This document shows positions 10,748-21,900 of a stretch of 64,000 nucleotides of DNA, piece by piece. Each line of letters opens with the position of its first letter. Within the stretch, counting starts at the first letter, position 1. The notes below the pieces were generated by a model. That model saw only the letters and a program-made list of their open reading frames with translations. It had not been told where the DNA came from and ran no database searches. A program made the position numbers and the translations under genes. The stretch lies in the NCBI RefSeq assembly GCF_030690725.1, contig NZ_JAUYGD010000044.1, positions 62,001 through 126,000 on the forward strand. The letters are read 5' to 3'. Source of the stretch: Pseudomonas sp. (lineage in GTDB: Bacteria > Pseudomonadota > Gammaproteobacteria > Pseudomonadales > Pseudomonadaceae).

Positions 10748-12262
10748 ATGAAACCATCGCTAGTCCTGAGAATGGGCCAGCAGCTGACGATGACACCGCA
10801 GCTGCAACAGGCCATCCGCCTGCTCCAACTGTCTACCCTGGATCTGCAACAAGAGATCCAGGAGGCCTTGGAGTCCAACCCGATGCTCGAACGCCAGGAA
10901 GATGGCGATGATTTCGACAATTCGGACCCTATGGCCGATGGCGCAGAAAGCGCCAGCCCCAGCGAACAGCCCGAAGCGCCCTATCAGGAAACCAACTACC
11001 AGGAAGCCACGCAGACCGTGGACAACCTGGAAGAAGGCGATTGGGGCGAGCGCATTCCCAACGAGCTGCCAGTCGATACCGCTTGGGAAGACATCTACCA
11101 GACCAGCGCCAGCAGCCTGCCGAGCAGCAGCAACGATGACGACGAGTGGGATTTCACCACCCGCACCTCCAGCGGCGAGAGCCTGCAAAGCCACCTACTG
11201 TGGCAGCTCAACCTGGCCCCAATGTCGGACAAGGACCGCCTGATTGCGGTCACCCTGATCGACTGCATCAACCAGCAGGGCTACCTGGAAGAAACCCTGG
11301 AAGAAGTGCTCGAAGCCTTCGACCCTGAACTGGACATCGAACTCGACGAAGTCGAAGCCGTGTTGCACCGCATCCAGCAGTTCGAGCCTACCGGCATCGC
11401 TGCGCGTAACCTGGGTGAGTGCCTGCTTCTGCAACTGCGCCAGCTGCCAGCGAAAACCCCGTGGCTGAGCGAGGCCCAGCGCCTGGCCAGCGACTACCTC
11501 GACCTGCTCGGTAGCCGCGACTACAGCCAGCTGATGCGCCGCATGAAGCTCAAGGAAGACGAGCTGCGCCAGGTTATCGACCTGATCCAGAGCCTCAACC
11601 CGCGCCCCGGCTCGCAGATTGAATCCAGCGAGCCGGAATACGTGGTGCCCGACGTGATCGTGCGCAAACACAACGAGCGCTGGCTGGTGGAGCTGAACCA
11701 GGAAGCCATGCCGCGCTTGCGGGTCAACGCGCAATACGCCGGCTTTGTGAAGCGCGCCGACTCCAGCGCCGACAACACCTTTATGCGTAACCAACTGCAG
11801 GAAGCGCGCTGGTTTATCAAAAGCCTGCAAAGCCGCAACGAAACCCTGATGAAGGTCGCCACGCAGATCGTCGAGCATCAACGCGGCTTCCTCGATTACG
11901 GCGACGAGGCGATGAAGCCGCTGGTACTGCACGATATTGCCGAAGCTGTAGGCATGCACGAGTCGACCATCTCGCGGGTGACCACGCAGAAATTCATGCA
12001 TACGCCGCGCGGCATTTACGAGCTGAAATACTTCTTCTCCAGCCACGTCAGCACCTCCGAGGGCGGCGAATGCTCGTCCACCGCGATCCGCGCCATCATC
12101 AAAAAACTGGTCGCAGCGGAAAATGCGAAAAAGCCGTTGAGTGACAGCAAGATCGCTGGTTTACTGGAAGCACAGGGCATTCAAGTCGCTCGCCGCACGG
12201 TCGCCAAGTACCGTGAATCCCTCGGAATAGCGCCTTCCAGTGAGCGCAAACGATTGATCTAA
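10748..12262 (+). CDS. rpoN: RNA polymerase sigma-54 factor
   Basis: This 504-residue protein has the full sigma-54 layout: a Q/L-rich activator-response region I at the start ([20 protein letters not shown]), an acidic region II (about 55-130), the core-binding domain, a helix-turn-helix ([15 protein letters not shown]) and the RpoN box [10 protein letters not shown] near the C-terminus, which reads the -24 element. Sigma-54 directs nitrogen, motility and carbon-source genes and needs AAA+ activators. The downstream genes hpf-ptsN-rapZ-ptsO are the classic rpoN cluster. Confidence 0.98.
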   Translation: MKPSLVLRMGQQLTMTPQLQQAIRLLQLSTLDLQQEIQEALESNPMLERQEDGDDFDNSDPMADGAESASPSEQPEAPYQETNYQEATQTVDNLEEGDWGERIPNELPVDTAWEDIYQTSASSLPSSSNDDDEWDFTTRTSSGESLQSHLLWQLNLAPMSDKDRLIAVTLIDCINQQGYLEETLEEVLEAFDPELDIELDEVEAVLHRIQQFEPTGIAARNLGECLLLQLRQLPAKTPWLSEAQRLASDYLDLLGSRDYSQLMRRMKLKEDELRQVIDLIQSLNPRPGSQIESSEPEYVVPDVIVRKHNERWLVELNQEAMPRLRVNAQYAGFVKRADSSADNTFMRNQLQEARWFIKSLQSRNETLMKVATQIVEHQRGFLDYGDEAMKPLVLHDIAEAVGMHESTISRVTTQKFMHTPRGIYELKYFFSSHVSTSEGGECSSTAIRAIIKKLVAAENAKKPLSDSKIAGLLEAQGIQVARRTVAKYRESLGIAPSSERKRLI

Positions 12263-12454
12263 GGCGGCACAAAGAAGGAAGACGACCACTCGATACCGAA
12301 CACCCCCGGCCTCGCCTTTTCGCAAAAGCAGCCATACTGCCAACAAGCAATCAGCGACCGTGCCAGGCTCGTTCTGTAGAGTCTTCCACGCCACAGTGTT
12401 CCGGCGGCAGGCCTCTCGCCTGCCTCTTACACACGGCAACAAGGAGAAAGCGGT
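12263..12454. other. Intergenic rpoN-hpf leader
   Basis: The 192-bp gap has no convincing open frame. It holds a short hairpin (GGCAGGC at 12406-12412 and GCCTGCC at 12418-12424) just upstream of the strong hpf ribosome site AAGGAG. No clear promoter hexamers were seen, so hpf may be read from rpoN or from an alternative sigma-factor promoter. Confidence 0.4.
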
Positions 12455-12763
12455 ATGCAAGTCAACATCAGTGGACACCAGCTGGATGTGACCGACGCCC
12501 TACGCGACTACATCGCCGAAAAACTCGGCCGATTGGAGCGCCACTTCGACAAGATTACCAACGTGCAAGTCACCATGGAGGTCGAGAAGCTCAAACAGAA
12601 AATCGAAGCGACCCTGCACATTGCCGGCGGCGAAGTCGTCGCCAATGCCGAACATGAAGACATGTATGCAGCCATCGATTTACTGACTGATAAACTCGAC
12701 CGACAACTCATCAAACACAAGGAAAAACAGCTCGAACGTCAACAGGGCGCTATGGCCCGCTGA
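12455..12763 (+). CDS. hpf: Short-form ribosome hibernation promoting factor
   Basis: This 102-residue protein begins MQVNISGHQLDVTDALRDYI and belongs to the HPF/RaiA family; the length marks the short form without a C-terminal dimerisation domain. It binds the 30S decoding region and promotes 100S dimers in stationary phase. It lies between rpoN and ptsN, with 15 bp to the latter. It was historically known as ORF102 of the rpoN region. Confidence 0.96.
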   Translation: MQVNISGHQLDVTDALRDYIAEKLGRLERHFDKITNVQVTMEVEKLKQKIEATLHIAGGEVVANAEHEDMYAAIDLLTDKLDRQLIKHKEKQLERQQGAMAR

Positions 12764-12778
12764 CATCGTCTATCTCCT

Positions 12779-13252
12779 ATGATCCGACTTGAAACTATCC
12801 TGACCCCCGGCCGGTCCCTGGTGAACGTGCCGGGCGGCAGCAAAAAACGTGTCCTCGAACAGATTGCCAACCTGGTGGCGCGCGAGCTGCCTGACCTGGA
12901 TGGCCAAGACATCTTCGAAAGCCTGATTGCCCGGGAAAAACTCGGCTCGACCGGTTTCGGTAATGGCATTGCCATTCCGCACTGTCGCCTGCCCGGTTGT
13001 ACCGCGCCGATCAGCGCTTTGCTGCGCCTGGACGCCGCAGTGGACTTCGACGCCATCGACGGCGCACCAGTGGACCTGCTGTTTGTTCTGCTGGTACCCG
13101 AAGCGGCCACCGACGCTCACCTGGAACTACTCCGGCAGATCGCCAGCATGCTTGACCGCAGCGATGTGCGCGCCAGCCTGCGTCAGGCAGAAAGCAGCGA
13201 AGCCCTGTATCAGGTGGTCGTGGACGTACAAAGCCAACTCAACCGAGCTTAA
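12779..13252 (+). CDS. ptsN: Nitrogen-PTS EIIA component (EIIA-Ntr)
   Basis: This 157-residue EIIA of the fructose/mannitol type carries the phosphorylatable histidine in [12 protein letters not shown] (H68). It receives phosphate from NPr in the regulatory PTS branch and controls potassium transport, sensor kinases and carbon/nitrogen balance. Its neighbours rapZ and ptsO are separated by only 2 and 14 bp, which indicates one transcript. Confidence 0.96.
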   Translation: MIRLETILTPGRSLVNVPGGSKKRVLEQIANLVARELPDLDGQDIFESLIAREKLGSTGFGNGIAIPHCRLPGCTAPISALLRLDAAVDFDAIDGAPVDLLFVLLVPEAATDAHLELLRQIASMLDRSDVRASLRQAESSEALYQVVVDVQSQLNRA

Positions 13253-13254
13253 GC

Positions 13255-14112
13255 ATGCGCCTGATCATCGTTAGCGGTCGCTCCGGCTCCGGGAAGAGCA
13301 CCGCCCTCGATGTGCTTGAGGACAACGGTTTCTACTGCATCGACAATCTGCCGGCAGGGCTGCTGCCTGAACTGGCTGAGCGCGCCCTGCTGCACACCGA
13401 ACTGCTGCATCCGCAGGTCGCGGTGTCGATTGATGCGCGCAACCTGCCGAGCCACCTCCAGCGCTTCCCCGAACTGCTTGATGAGGTCCGCGCGCGGCAC
13501 ATCAAGTGCGATGTGATCTACCTGGATGCCGATGAAGAAACCCTGCTCAAACGCTTCTCGGAAACCCGTCGGCGCCACCCGCTGACCAACGAGAGTCGCT
13601 CACTGGCTGAAGCCATCGCCGATGAAGCGCTGCTGCTCGGGCCGATCATTGACCTGGCCGACCTGAAGATCGACACCACTCACCTCAACCTGTATCAGCT
13701 GCGCGACAGCCTCAAACTGCGCCTGCTTAACCAGCCCGAGCCGGGTACCGCGTTTCTGGTCGAGTCCTTTGGTTTCAAGCGCGGCATGCCGGTGGATGCT
13801 GATCTGGTCTTCGATGTGCGCTGCCTGCCCAACCCCTACTGGAAACCGGACTTGCGCGACTTCTCCGGCCTCGACCAGCCGGTAGTTGACTACCTCTCAG
13901 CCCAGGCCGATGTCGAAGACATGTACCAGGACATCCTCGCCTACCTGACCAAATGGCTGCCGCGCTTTGCCGCCAGCAACCGTGCTTATGTCACCGTGGC
14001 GATTGGCTGTACCGGCGGTCATCACCGCTCGGTGTACCTGGCCAACCGTCTGGGGGAAACCCTCAAACCCATCCTGAAAAACGTTCAGACTCGCCACCGC
14101 GACCTCAGTTAA
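13255..14112 (+). CDS. rapZ: RapZ/YvcJ-family nucleotide-binding protein
   Basis: This 285-residue P-loop protein has Walker A GRSGSGKS (8-15), the YDNLP-like segment [13 protein letters not shown] and the C-terminal [17 protein letters not shown]. In enterics RapZ targets the sRNA GlmZ for RNase E cleavage and so tunes GlmS; in Pseudomonas the target is not settled by sequence. The gene lies between ptsN and ptsO as usual. Confidence 0.94.
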   Translation: MRLIIVSGRSGSGKSTALDVLEDNGFYCIDNLPAGLLPELAERALLHTELLHPQVAVSIDARNLPSHLQRFPELLDEVRARHIKCDVIYLDADEETLLKRFSETRRRHPLTNESRSLAEAIADEALLLGPIIDLADLKIDTTHLNLYQLRDSLKLRLLNQPEPGTAFLVESFGFKRGMPVDADLVFDVRCLPNPYWKPDLRDFSGLDQPVVDYLSAQADVEDMYQDILAYLTKWLPRFAASNRAYVTVAIGCTGGHHRSVYLANRLGETLKPILKNVQTRHRDLS

Positions 14113-14124
14113 GGAATTGCCGCG

Positions 14125-14397
14125 ATGCCCGCCTGCGAAATCACCATTATCAACAAGCTTGGCCTGCACGCCCGCGCGGCAGCCAAGTTTGTCGGCGTCG
14201 CAGGACGTTTCCCTTGCCAGGTCAAAGTTGGCCGCAGCGCGGAGAGCCTGGTCGATGGCAAGAGCATTATGGCGGTGATGATGCTCGCGGCCGGAAAAGG
14301 CACGCCCGTGCACCTGCACACCGAAGGCGAACAGGATAGCGAGGCGCTGCAGGCCCTGAGCGAGCTGATCAACAACTACTTCGACGAAGGCGAGTAA
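14125..14397 (+). CDS. ptsO: HPr-like phosphocarrier NPr
   Basis: This 90-residue HPr-family protein has the active histidine in NKLGLHARAAAKF (H15) and the regulatory-site region DGKSIMAVMMLAA. It accepts phosphate from EI-Ntr (PtsP) and gives it to PtsN. The last gene of the rpoN cluster, it is followed at once by a structured repeat and a strong terminator. In PAO1, as I recall, several genes lie between ptsO and pmbA; here they are absent. Confidence 0.95.
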   Translation: MPACEITIINKLGLHARAAAKFVGVAGRFPCQVKVGRSAESLVDGKSIMAVMMLAAGKGTPVHLHTEGEQDSEALQALSELINNYFDEGE

Positions 14398-14411
14398 AAC
14401 CGCCGCTAAAT

Positions 14412-14487
14412 AAAAAATGTCCGGGAGACATTTTTAACGTCGCGTAGCGACGGCCCACAGGGTTGCCGCCATGGATGGCAAGGCAAT
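14412..14487 (+). repeat. Structured dispersed repeat, copy 1 (three hairpins)
   Basis: It shares about 80% identity with 34311-34389. Hairpin 1 is A-tract plus ATGTC (14417-14421), loop CGGGA, GACAT (14427-14431) plus T-tract. Hairpin 2 is CGTCGC-gta-GCGACG. Hairpin 3 is TTGCC (14463-14467) and GGCAA (14482-14486) around GCCATGGATGGC. Arms of hairpins 1 and 3 differ from copy 2 in a compensatory way. Hairpin 1 with flanking A and T tracts could end transcription in both directions. Confidence 0.75.
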
Positions 14488-14525
14488 AAAAAAGGGCTGC
14501 CCGCGCAAACGGGCAGCCCTTTTTC
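14488..14525. terminator. Bidirectional intrinsic terminator, ptsO / pmbA
   Basis: A perfect stem AAAGGGCTGCCCG / CGGGCAGCCCTTT with a short loop CGCAAA is flanked by A and T runs. It lies between the convergent ptsO (plus) and pmbA (minus) and would stop transcription from both sides. Confidence 0.92.
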
Positions 14526-14537
14526 GTGCCAAATGGC

Positions 14538-15884
14538 TTAACTACCCGCCACCGTCATGCGCTCGATCAACACCGAGCCGGTGCGGATATTGCTGCGCAG
14601 CTCCAGATCATTACCCACCGCAACAATCTGCTTGAACATGTCGCGCATATTGCCGGCGATGGTCACTTCCTGCACCGGGAACTGGATCTCACCGTTCTCC
14701 ACCCAGTAACCACCGGCGCCGCGCGAATAGTCGCCGGTGACCATATTCAGCCCTTGCCCCATCAGCTCAGTGACCAACAGGCCGCGGCCCATACGCTTGA
14801 GCAGTGCCTTCTGGTCTTCATCGCCATGGCTAACAAACAGGTTATGTACGCCGCCAGAGTTGGCCGTGCTAGGCATACCCAGCTTGCGCCCGGAATAGGT
14901 GCCGAGCACATAGGACAGCAGCTCACCACGCTCGACAAAGGACTTGGCGTAAGTCGCCAGACCGTCACCATCGAAGGCGGCGCTGCCCAATGCACGGGGA
15001 ATATGCGGGCGCTCATCGATCTTCAGCCACTCGGGAAACAGCTGCTGACCCAGGGAGCCTTCGAGAAAGGATGACTTGCGGTACAGATTGCCGCCGGAAA
15101 TGGCCGCCAGAAAGCTGCCAAACAAACCGGTGGCCAACTCGGCGGCGAACAGCACCGGCACTTCGCAGGTCGGCACCGGACGCGCGCCCAAACGGCTGAC
15201 CGCACGCTCGGCGGCGCGGCGGCCGATGCTGCCGGCATCGGCCAGCAACTCGCCCTGGCGATTAACGTCGTACCAGTAGTCGCGCTGCATCTGCCCGCCG
15301 TCTTCGGCGATCATCACGCAGCTCAGGCTGTGCCGCGTGCTGGCATAGCCACTAACAAAGCCATGGCTGTTGCCATAAACCCGGCAGCCCTGATGGGTAT
15401 TCAGCGTGGTGCCATCGGCATTCTTGATCCGCTGATCTGCGGCAAAAGCCGCCGCCTCGCAGCTCAAGGCCTGCTCGATAGCCTGCTCTGGGGTGATCGA
15501 CCAGGCGTGATACAGATCCAGCTGCGGCAGCTCGCGAGCCATCAGCGCGGCATCGGCCAGACCGGCGCACTCGTCTTCAGAGGCATGCTTGGCAATCGCC
15601 AGGGCCGCCGCCACGGTTTCGCGAATCGCCGCCTCACCACTGGCCGAGGTACTGGCCGAGCCTTTGCGCTGACCGACATACAAGGTGATGCCAAAGCCCT
15701 GATCGCGGTTGAATTCGACCGTTTCCACTTCACCCTGACGCACCGTGGTGGACAAGCCCTGTTCCACCGATACGGCCACCTCGCAGGCACTCGCACCCTG
15801 CTTTCTGGCCTCGGCAATAATCTGCTCCACCTGCGCCTGCAAATGCGGCACAGCCTGGGGGCCGACGATGTCTACTGCACTCAT
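14538..15884 (-). CDS. pmbA: TldE/PmbA subunit of the TldD-TldE metalloprotease
   Basis: This 448-residue U62-family protein lacks the HExxxH motif, as expected for the non-catalytic partner TldE (PmbA). With TldD it forms a heterodimeric protease that processes microcins and degrades small peptides or CcdA. The start MSAVDIVGPQAVPHL is preceded by AGGAG at 6 nt; a 12-codon upstream extension was rejected. The closing segment NRKSSFLEGSLG-like (YRKSSFLEGSLGQQLFP) and NSGGVHNLFV are family-typical. tldD lies nearby on the same strand with darP between on the other strand. Confidence 0.95.
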   Translation of the reverse strand: MSAVDIVGPQAVPHLQAQVEQIIAEARKQGASACEVAVSVEQGLSTTVRQGEVETVEFNRDQGFGITLYVGQRKGSASTSASGEAAIRETVAAALAIAKHASEDECAGLADAALMARELPQLDLYHAWSITPEQAIEQALSCEAAAFAADQRIKNADGTTLNTHQGCRVYGNSHGFVSGYASTRHSLSCVMIAEDGGQMQRDYWYDVNRQGELLADAGSIGRRAAERAVSRLGARPVPTCEVPVLFAAELATGLFGSFLAAISGGNLYRKSSFLEGSLGQQLFPEWLKIDERPHIPRALGSAAFDGDGLATYAKSFVERGELLSYVLGTYSGRKLGMPSTANSGGVHNLFVSHGDEDQKALLKRMGRGLLVTELMGQGLNMVTGDYSRGAGGYWVENGEIQFPVQEVTIAGNMRDMFKQIVAVGNDLELRSNIRTGSVLIERMTVAGS

Positions 15885-15987
15885 AAGAACTCCTGAACGA
15901 TAAGCGGCAAACGCGGCCACATAGGCCAGACGCTTACAGCTGGAAACTTGCTGCTATCATGTCGGCGTTTTCCACTGGACCGCCACC

Positions 15988-16506
15988 ATGTCTGAATACC
16001 TTGACGACTTCTCCGGCGAGAAGAGCAAAACCCAGGTCAAGCGCGAGTTTCATGCGCTACAAGATCTGGGGCAACGCCTGACTACCCTGAAACTCGACCT
16101 GCTGAACAAGCTGCCGCTGACCGACGAGCTGCGCCGCGCGCTGGCCGAAGCGCCCAAGCACACCGCCAATGCCGCGAAGAAGCGCCATGTGCAGTTTATC
16201 GGCCGCTTGATGCGCGATCAGGACATCCCAGCCATCCTGACCCTGCTCGACCAGCTGGATGCCTCCACCCGCCAGTACAACGAACGCTTTCATAACCTGG
16301 AGCGCTGGCGTGACCGTTTGCTCAACGGCGACGACGACACCCTGGAAAAATTTGTCGGCGAATACCCCGACGCCGACCGTCAGCACCTGCGCCAGCTGAT
16401 CCGTCAGGGCCAGCACGAATTGGCGCAGAACAAAGCGCCTGCCGCTTCACGCAAAATCTTCAAATACATCCGCGAGCTGGATGAAACCCAGCGCGGCTTG
16501 CGCTAA
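15988..16506 (+). CDS. darP: Ribosome-associated protein DarP (YjgA, DUF615)
   Basis: This 172-residue highly charged protein of the YjgA/DUF615 family associates with late 50S assembly intermediates. Typical stretches are [15 protein letters not shown] and KSKTQVKRE at the N-terminus and [34 protein letters not shown] at the end. It is on the opposite strand between pmbA and tldD, divergent from pmbA (103-bp gap) and convergent with tldD. Confidence 0.93.
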   Translation: MSEYLDDFSGEKSKTQVKREFHALQDLGQRLTTLKLDLLNKLPLTDELRRALAEAPKHTANAAKKRHVQFIGRLMRDQDIPAILTLLDQLDASTRQYNERFHNLERWRDRLLNGDDDTLEKFVGEYPDADRQHLRQLIRQGQHELAQNKAPAASRKIFKYIRELDETQRGLR

Positions 16507-16514
16507 ACCAGCAC

Positions 16515-16556
16515 ATCGATTGGGCTGTGCAATGCGCAACCCAATCGACGCTTTTT
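16515..16556. terminator. Intrinsic terminator, darP / tldD
   Basis: The stem TCGATTGGG (16516-16524) / CCCAATCGA (16540-16548) with a further inner TGTGC/GCGCA pairing is followed by GCTTTTTA. It sits between convergent darP and tldD; the T run overlaps the tldD stop codon. Confidence 0.85.
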
Positions 16557-18012
16557 AGCTGCCCGTCCCGCCCACCGTAATCGCATCGATCTTCAGCGTC
16601 GGCTGGCCCACGCCAACCGGCACCGATTGCCCATCTTTACCGCAGGTACCGACGCCGCTGTCCAGCGCCAGATCGTTACCGACCATAGACACCTTGCTCA
16701 TGGCTTCCGGGCCATTGCCGATCAGGGTTGCACCCTTGACCGGCGCCGTGATCTTGCCGTCCTCGATCAGGTAAGCCTCGCTGGTAGAAAACACGAACTT
16801 GCCGCTGGTTATATCGACCTGACCGCCGCCAAGGTTGGCGCAGTAGATGCCTTTCTTCACCGAACGAATGATTTCTTCCGGATCACTCTCGCCGGCCAGC
16901 ATGTAGGTATTGGTCATGCGCGGCATCGGCAGGTGCGCGTAGGATTCACGGCGACCGTTGCCGGTGCACGCCACGCCCATCAGGCGGGCATTGAGCTTGT
17001 CCTGCATATAGCCCTTGAGCACGCCGTTCTCGATCAGCGTGGTGCACTGGGTCTGCGTGCCTTCATCGTCCATGCTCAGGGAACCGCGACGCTCGGCCAG
17101 GGTGCCGTCATCGACGATGGTGCACAGGCTGGAGGCCACCTGCTCACCCATCCTCCCACTGTAGGCCGAACTGCCCTTGCGGTTGAAGTCGCCTTCCAGG
17201 CCATGGCCGACTGCTTCGTGCAGCAGCACGCCGGACCAGCCTGCGCCCATCACCACGGTCATAGTGCCTGCCGGGGCCGGAATCGCTTCGAGGTTGACCA
17301 GCGCCTGGCGCAAGGCCTCACGGGCATAGCCCATGGCGCGCTCTTCGTTATTGCTGGTCTGTTCGAGAAAGTAGCGGTAATCGGTACGCCCGCCGCCACC
17401 ATGGCTGCCGCGCTCGCGGCGACCGCTCTGCTCGACGATCACGCTGACGTTGAAGCGCACCAACGGGCGGATATCGGCGCCCAGGCTACCGTCGTTAGCG
17501 GCCACTAGAATGCGGTCCCAAACCCCGGCCAGGCTGACCGATACCTGCTTGATTCGTGGATCAAGAGCGCGGGTGGCGACGTCGATGCGTTTGAGCAGCT
17601 CGACCTTTTCCGCCCGGCCCAGCACATCCAGCGGGTTGTCCTGGGCATACAGCGGCTTGACCAGCGGACTGCTGAACGCTTGCACGCGGCCATTCTGCCC
17701 AGCGCGGGCAATCGAACGGGCCGCACGTGCGGCCTGGCTCAAGGCATCGGCGGTGATCGCATTGCTGTAGGCAAAACCGGTTTTCTCACCCGACTGAGCG
17801 CGCACGCCGACGCCCTGATCAAGGTTGAAACTGCCTTCCTTGACGATGCCATCCTCCAGCGCCCAGGTTTCCGAAACCTGGCTCTGGAAATACAGGTCGG
17901 CCGCATCGATTCCCGGCCCGGCCAAATCAGCCAGTACCGCGGGCAGATGCTCAATGGTCAAACCGCCCGGCCCCAGCAGATGTTCACTGACGGACACCAA
18001 CATATTGTTCAT
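16555..18012 (-). CDS. tldD: Metalloprotease TldD, catalytic subunit
   Basis: This 485-residue U62-family protein has the zinc motif HEAVGH (265-270) and the C-terminal [21 protein letters not shown] stretch. TldD is the zinc-binding partner of TldE/PmbA. The ATG overlaps the upstream nitrilase stop as ATGA, which supports this start over the internal ATG at codon 4. The order nitrilase-tldD is conserved in Pseudomonas. Confidence 0.97.
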   Translation of the reverse strand: MNNMLVSVSEHLLGPGGLTIEHLPAVLADLAGPGIDAADLYFQSQVSETWALEDGIVKEGSFNLDQGVGVRAQSGEKTGFAYSNAITADALSQAARAARSIARAGQNGRVQAFSSPLVKPLYAQDNPLDVLGRAEKVELLKRIDVATRALDPRIKQVSVSLAGVWDRILVAANDGSLGADIRPLVRFNVSVIVEQSGRRERGSHGGGGRTDYRYFLEQTSNNEERAMGYAREALRQALVNLEAIPAPAGTMTVVMGAGWSGVLLHEAVGHGLEGDFNRKGSSAYSGRMGEQVASSLCTIVDDGTLAERRGSLSMDDEGTQTQCTTLIENGVLKGYMQDKLNARLMGVACTGNGRRESYAHLPMPRMTNTYMLAGESDPEEIIRSVKKGIYCANLGGGQVDITSGKFVFSTSEAYLIEDGKITAPVKGATLIGNGPEAMSKVSMVGNDLALDSGVGTCGKDGQSVPVGVGQPTLKIDAITVGGTGS

Positions 18013-18878
18013 TGCTCAATCTCGTTTATGACTGTTGCACCTGGCAGCCGTGGTTCGGTTGCCGCAAAAAATCGTTTATGCCGCGCCACCGGCATGCGCT
18101 GACGGATCGCAGCCTGCTCGGCCGCATCACGCTCGGCTAGCAGTACGCCCGGCCCCTGCGGCAGTTCGGCGAGCACGCGACCCCATGGATCGACAAGCGC
18201 CGAATGGCCAAAGGTCTCGCGACCGCCTGGATGAGTACCGCCCTGCCCGGCCGCCAGCACATAACACTGGGTTTCGATGGCCCGCGCGCGGGTGAGTATC
18301 TGCCAATGCGCGGCCCCGGTAACCGCAGTAAAGGCCGCCGGCACGCTGATCAACTCCGCTCCAGCGGCGCGCAAGGCGCTGTATAGCTCGGGGAAGCGCA
18401 GGTCATAACACACCGTCAGGCCCAGACGCCCAACCGGGGTATCGGCTACCACCACCTGAGCGCCGAAGGCGTAATCATCAGACTCACGGTAACGGCCGTG
18501 GCTGTCGCTGACATCCACATCAAACAAGTGCAGCTTGTCATAACGAGCCACGCGTTGGCCGGCATTATCGATCAGCAGCGAGCAGGCATGCGCCTTGGCG
18601 TCAGGCTGGCCATCCGGTGGCAAGGGCAAGGTGCCGGCGACAATCCACAGGCCCAGATCGCGGGCAGCCTGTTGTAACCAGGGCAGAATCGGCCCCTCGC
18701 CCAACGCTTCGGCACGCCCCAGTGCGGCCTGGTCACGCCGGCCCATGGCCGCGAAGTTTTCCGGCAGCACCGCCAGCCGCGCACCTTGCGCAGCAGCCTG
18801 TTCGAGCAACTGCCGAGCCTGCGCCAGATTGGCCAGGACATCGGCCTGGCTGACCATTTGAATGACTGCGAAAGTCAT
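18009..18878 (-). CDS. Nitrilase-superfamily carbon-nitrogen hydrolase (Nit1-like)
   Basis: This 289-residue CN-hydrolase has the full catalytic triad E40 ([10 protein letters not shown]), K115 ([10 protein letters not shown]) and C157 ([11 protein letters not shown]). The [10 protein letters not shown] motif and context are closest to Nit1/NitA-type deaminated-glutathione amidases, which repair a transamination by-product of glutathione; this substrate is inferred from family resemblance, not shown. It is coupled to tldD by a 4-bp overlap and follows yhdP by 85 bp. Confidence 0.87.
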   Translation of the reverse strand: MTFAVIQMVSQADVLANLAQARQLLEQAAAQGARLAVLPENFAAMGRRDQAALGRAEALGEGPILPWLQQAARDLGLWIVAGTLPLPPDGQPDAKAHACSLLIDNAGQRVARYDKLHLFDVDVSDSHGRYRESDDYAFGAQVVVADTPVGRLGLTVCYDLRFPELYSALRAAGAELISVPAAFTAVTGAAHWQILTRARAIETQCYVLAAGQGGTHPGGRETFGHSALVDPWGRVLAELPQGPGVLLAERDAAEQAAIRQRMPVARHKRFFAATEPRLPGATVINEIEQ

Positions 18879-18963
18879 GACTGCCTTATCTCACTATCGG
18901 TATCAGGCTTCAGCTTACAAGCCATACCGGCAGACTGCACGGCTGCATATCCGCCGTGCGGGT

Positions 18964-21900
18964 TTACTGCGGTTTCTCGAAGGGTTTGTCGAAACTGATA
19001 TCCGGGTTCTGCCAGGAGCCCTTGACGTCGTACTGCACGCTGGCAAAGCGCGCCACGCGGTCACCCAGCAGCTTATCGGCGATAAACAGCGCCCCACCAA
19101 TAGCCGGCGCACCGACTATCAACGCGGCCAAAGGCAGGTTGTTGGTCACCGGCAGGGTCACCAACAACTTGGCATCGATGCGGTCATTGGCCATATCCAG
19201 GGTGCCATTGAGCTCCAGATTGCTCGATGGGCCTTCAAGGGTGATCGGCTCGCGGGTCACGAACACACCGTTATCGGCCACCAGCAGGCCCTTGACCCGG
19301 TCATAGCTCAGGCCCTTGCCAAGCAGATCGGAGAAGTCCAGGCGCAGGCGTCGACCAATCGAGTTGAAATTCAGCAAGCCAAATACCCGCAGCGCCGAAG
19401 CCGGACCTTCCACCTCGGAGAACTGCCCCTTGCGCAGCGAGGCATCCAGCGTGCCGCTAAACCGCTTCATACCGAACCAGGCCGGCGAGCCGGGCCAGTC
19501 GCCATCCACATCCATATGAAAGTCGCGGCTGCTGGCGGTCGGAGCAAAGCCCCAGGCGATCAGTACATCGGCCAGATCAGCGCCACCCATGCGTCCTTTG
19601 TAACTCGTGCGCACGCCGCTTGCGGCGTTTAGCCAGCTGGCCCGGCCGCCAATCTTCAAGCCCTTGAGATTGAGATCCAGCTCGTCGAAATGTACCCCGG
19701 TACTGACCGGGCGCGCCTTGAGCGACCAGCTACCCAGCGGTTCGATGCCTTGATAAACCTGGGCAATACGCACGTCCAGCGCCGGGAAGCTGCGCGGATC
19801 GACACTGGCCAGCGGGTCTGGCGCATCGACCACAGGCTCGCCAGCGGTCTTCTTCTCTGCCGCCGGGAAGCGCAGGTAATCGAGCGTCAGGGCAATCGGC
19901 AACTCACGAGCATCCGGCAAACCGACCTGGCCTTTCAGCTGCGGGCTGTCGAGGCTGACTGCCCAGGTGGCGGCATCGCGTTTAACCGCCACTTCCAGCG
20001 TATCCAGGTTGATGCCAAAACCGCTGAAACGACCAATGCGTAGCTGAGCATCCTTGAACAGCCGCTGCGCATCACCGATTGGCACACTGGCATAGGGCTG
20101 CAACACCTGCTGCCAGGCCGACCAATCCAACTCCGCCACGCGCCCGCGCACACGCAGGCCCTGGCTGGTGGGCAGACTGGCCGGGCCATCGGCCAGGCGA
20201 ATCTCGCCGCGCCCCTGGCTGAACTGGCCTGGGCTGGCAGCAAAGGTCAGGCTCAGCAACTCGGCATAATCCAGCCAGTAGCGCGGCTCGCGCCCGCCCA
20301 GGCTCATACGCCACTGCGTCGCGCGTTCCTCGGCAGCGCTTTTGCCGAACGGCGCCGGCAGCGCCACCGTCGCGCCTTTAAGGCTGGAACTGACGCGTAG
20401 CTGACTGTCGGTACCGTCCAGGGTCAGGTTGAGGCGATAGGGCAGATTGCCGCTGACGGGCAGCGGCTGGGTCACGCCCAGCCAGGTGCTCAACTCGCTG
20501 ACGGCGATCTGCCCGCTGGCCTCGATGCGGCTGCGCGCTTTGCCGCGCGCGCCCTCGGCCAAAGCCTTGGCGCGCACCGCATGACCGAGCACCTGGGCAC
20601 GAATATCCGGGGCACTGAGGCCGCTGGCAGTGTTGTAACGAAAGGCGCCTTGCAGCTGGCTGAACTGCAGCGGCGGATTGGGCAGGCTGAGTTGCGCGCC
20701 TTGAGTGGCGAAATCCACCACCACTTCCGGAGCCAGGCCCTTGCGCAACGGCAAATCGAGTTTCAGCTTGCCAGTCAGCGCCCCTGCGCCAGTCCAGCCG
20801 GCAAAGGTTTCTGCGGTGCCGATGGGCGTCTGCTGCAGGATATGCAGGGCGTCATCAACATTGCTGCTCAGCTCACTGGTCAGCAACAGGCGCGGCGGCT
20901 GACCGGGCAATGCAGTCGCGATCAGCGCCTGGGCGTTGTTCACCCGGCTATCGAGGATGCGCCCTTCCGCCAGTTCGACACGCACGCCGCTGTCCTCGAT
21001 CAAAACCCGCCCACGCCCTTCACGCAGTGCCGGCCAGCCGGGCTGAAAGGCCAGCTCGGCATCATGCACAGCGAAGAACAGGCTGATACTGCGCGCGGCA
21101 TTCTCCGCGTCCTTGTTCAGCGAGCCCTGGTACTGGAAATAGCCTTCATCGACCGCACCACCACGGATGGCACTTTTCAGCCAGGCATCCAGATCGGCGC
21201 TCATGCCCGGCGCACGGCTCGGCAGGTATTTCTCGGTAAAGCGCGCATCGCCGTTACGCAGGCCGACGCGCAGGTCCATATAGTCTTCCTGCGCCGGATC
21301 GAAACGCAGGCGAATCAGAAAGTCACCGGCGACCGGGCCTTCCTCACCCAGCACCTGCAGATAGGGGCTACGCAGGGTGAACGCCTGCTCATCAAGCTGC
21401 CAGGTCAGCAGGGCATTGGCTTTCTGGTAGAGCCAAGGCTTGGGGAACAGGGTGTCGAGGTGCAGGGAAAAGTTTTCGCTGTCGACGCGCAGCTCACCCT
21501 GGCCGAGATCACCGCTGATGCTGCCGCTGACGTTTTCCGCAGCCGGCGAGCCGAGGTACGCGGCAAAGCCGATGCGCTGCAGATTGGCCGAGAACTGCAG
21601 GCGCTTGCTATCGGTCAGCTGCGGCCGGTAGTCGAGCTGGATATTGCGCAGCGCGCCATGCGGCTTGAGTTGCGCAAGCAGCGCCAGGCCTTTGTCCGGC
21701 AACGGCGCAAGCCCAGCCACCAGCGGCTGCAGCGGTGCCAGGTCGAGCCGGTCGGCACTCAGCAGCCATTGCTCCTGCACCTCTGCGCTTTCCGCCTGCT
21801 GGGTCAGCGCTACACGCACTTCACCCCAGCGCTGCTCATCACGACTGAAGGCCAGGTCATCCAACACCAGTTTGAAACCCAGCTCGGTACGGGTGAAATA

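Noticed and set aside
12161..12478. A minus-strand frame across the rpoN-hpf gap
   Set aside because: No conserved content, overlaps the rpoN end and the hpf ribosome site.
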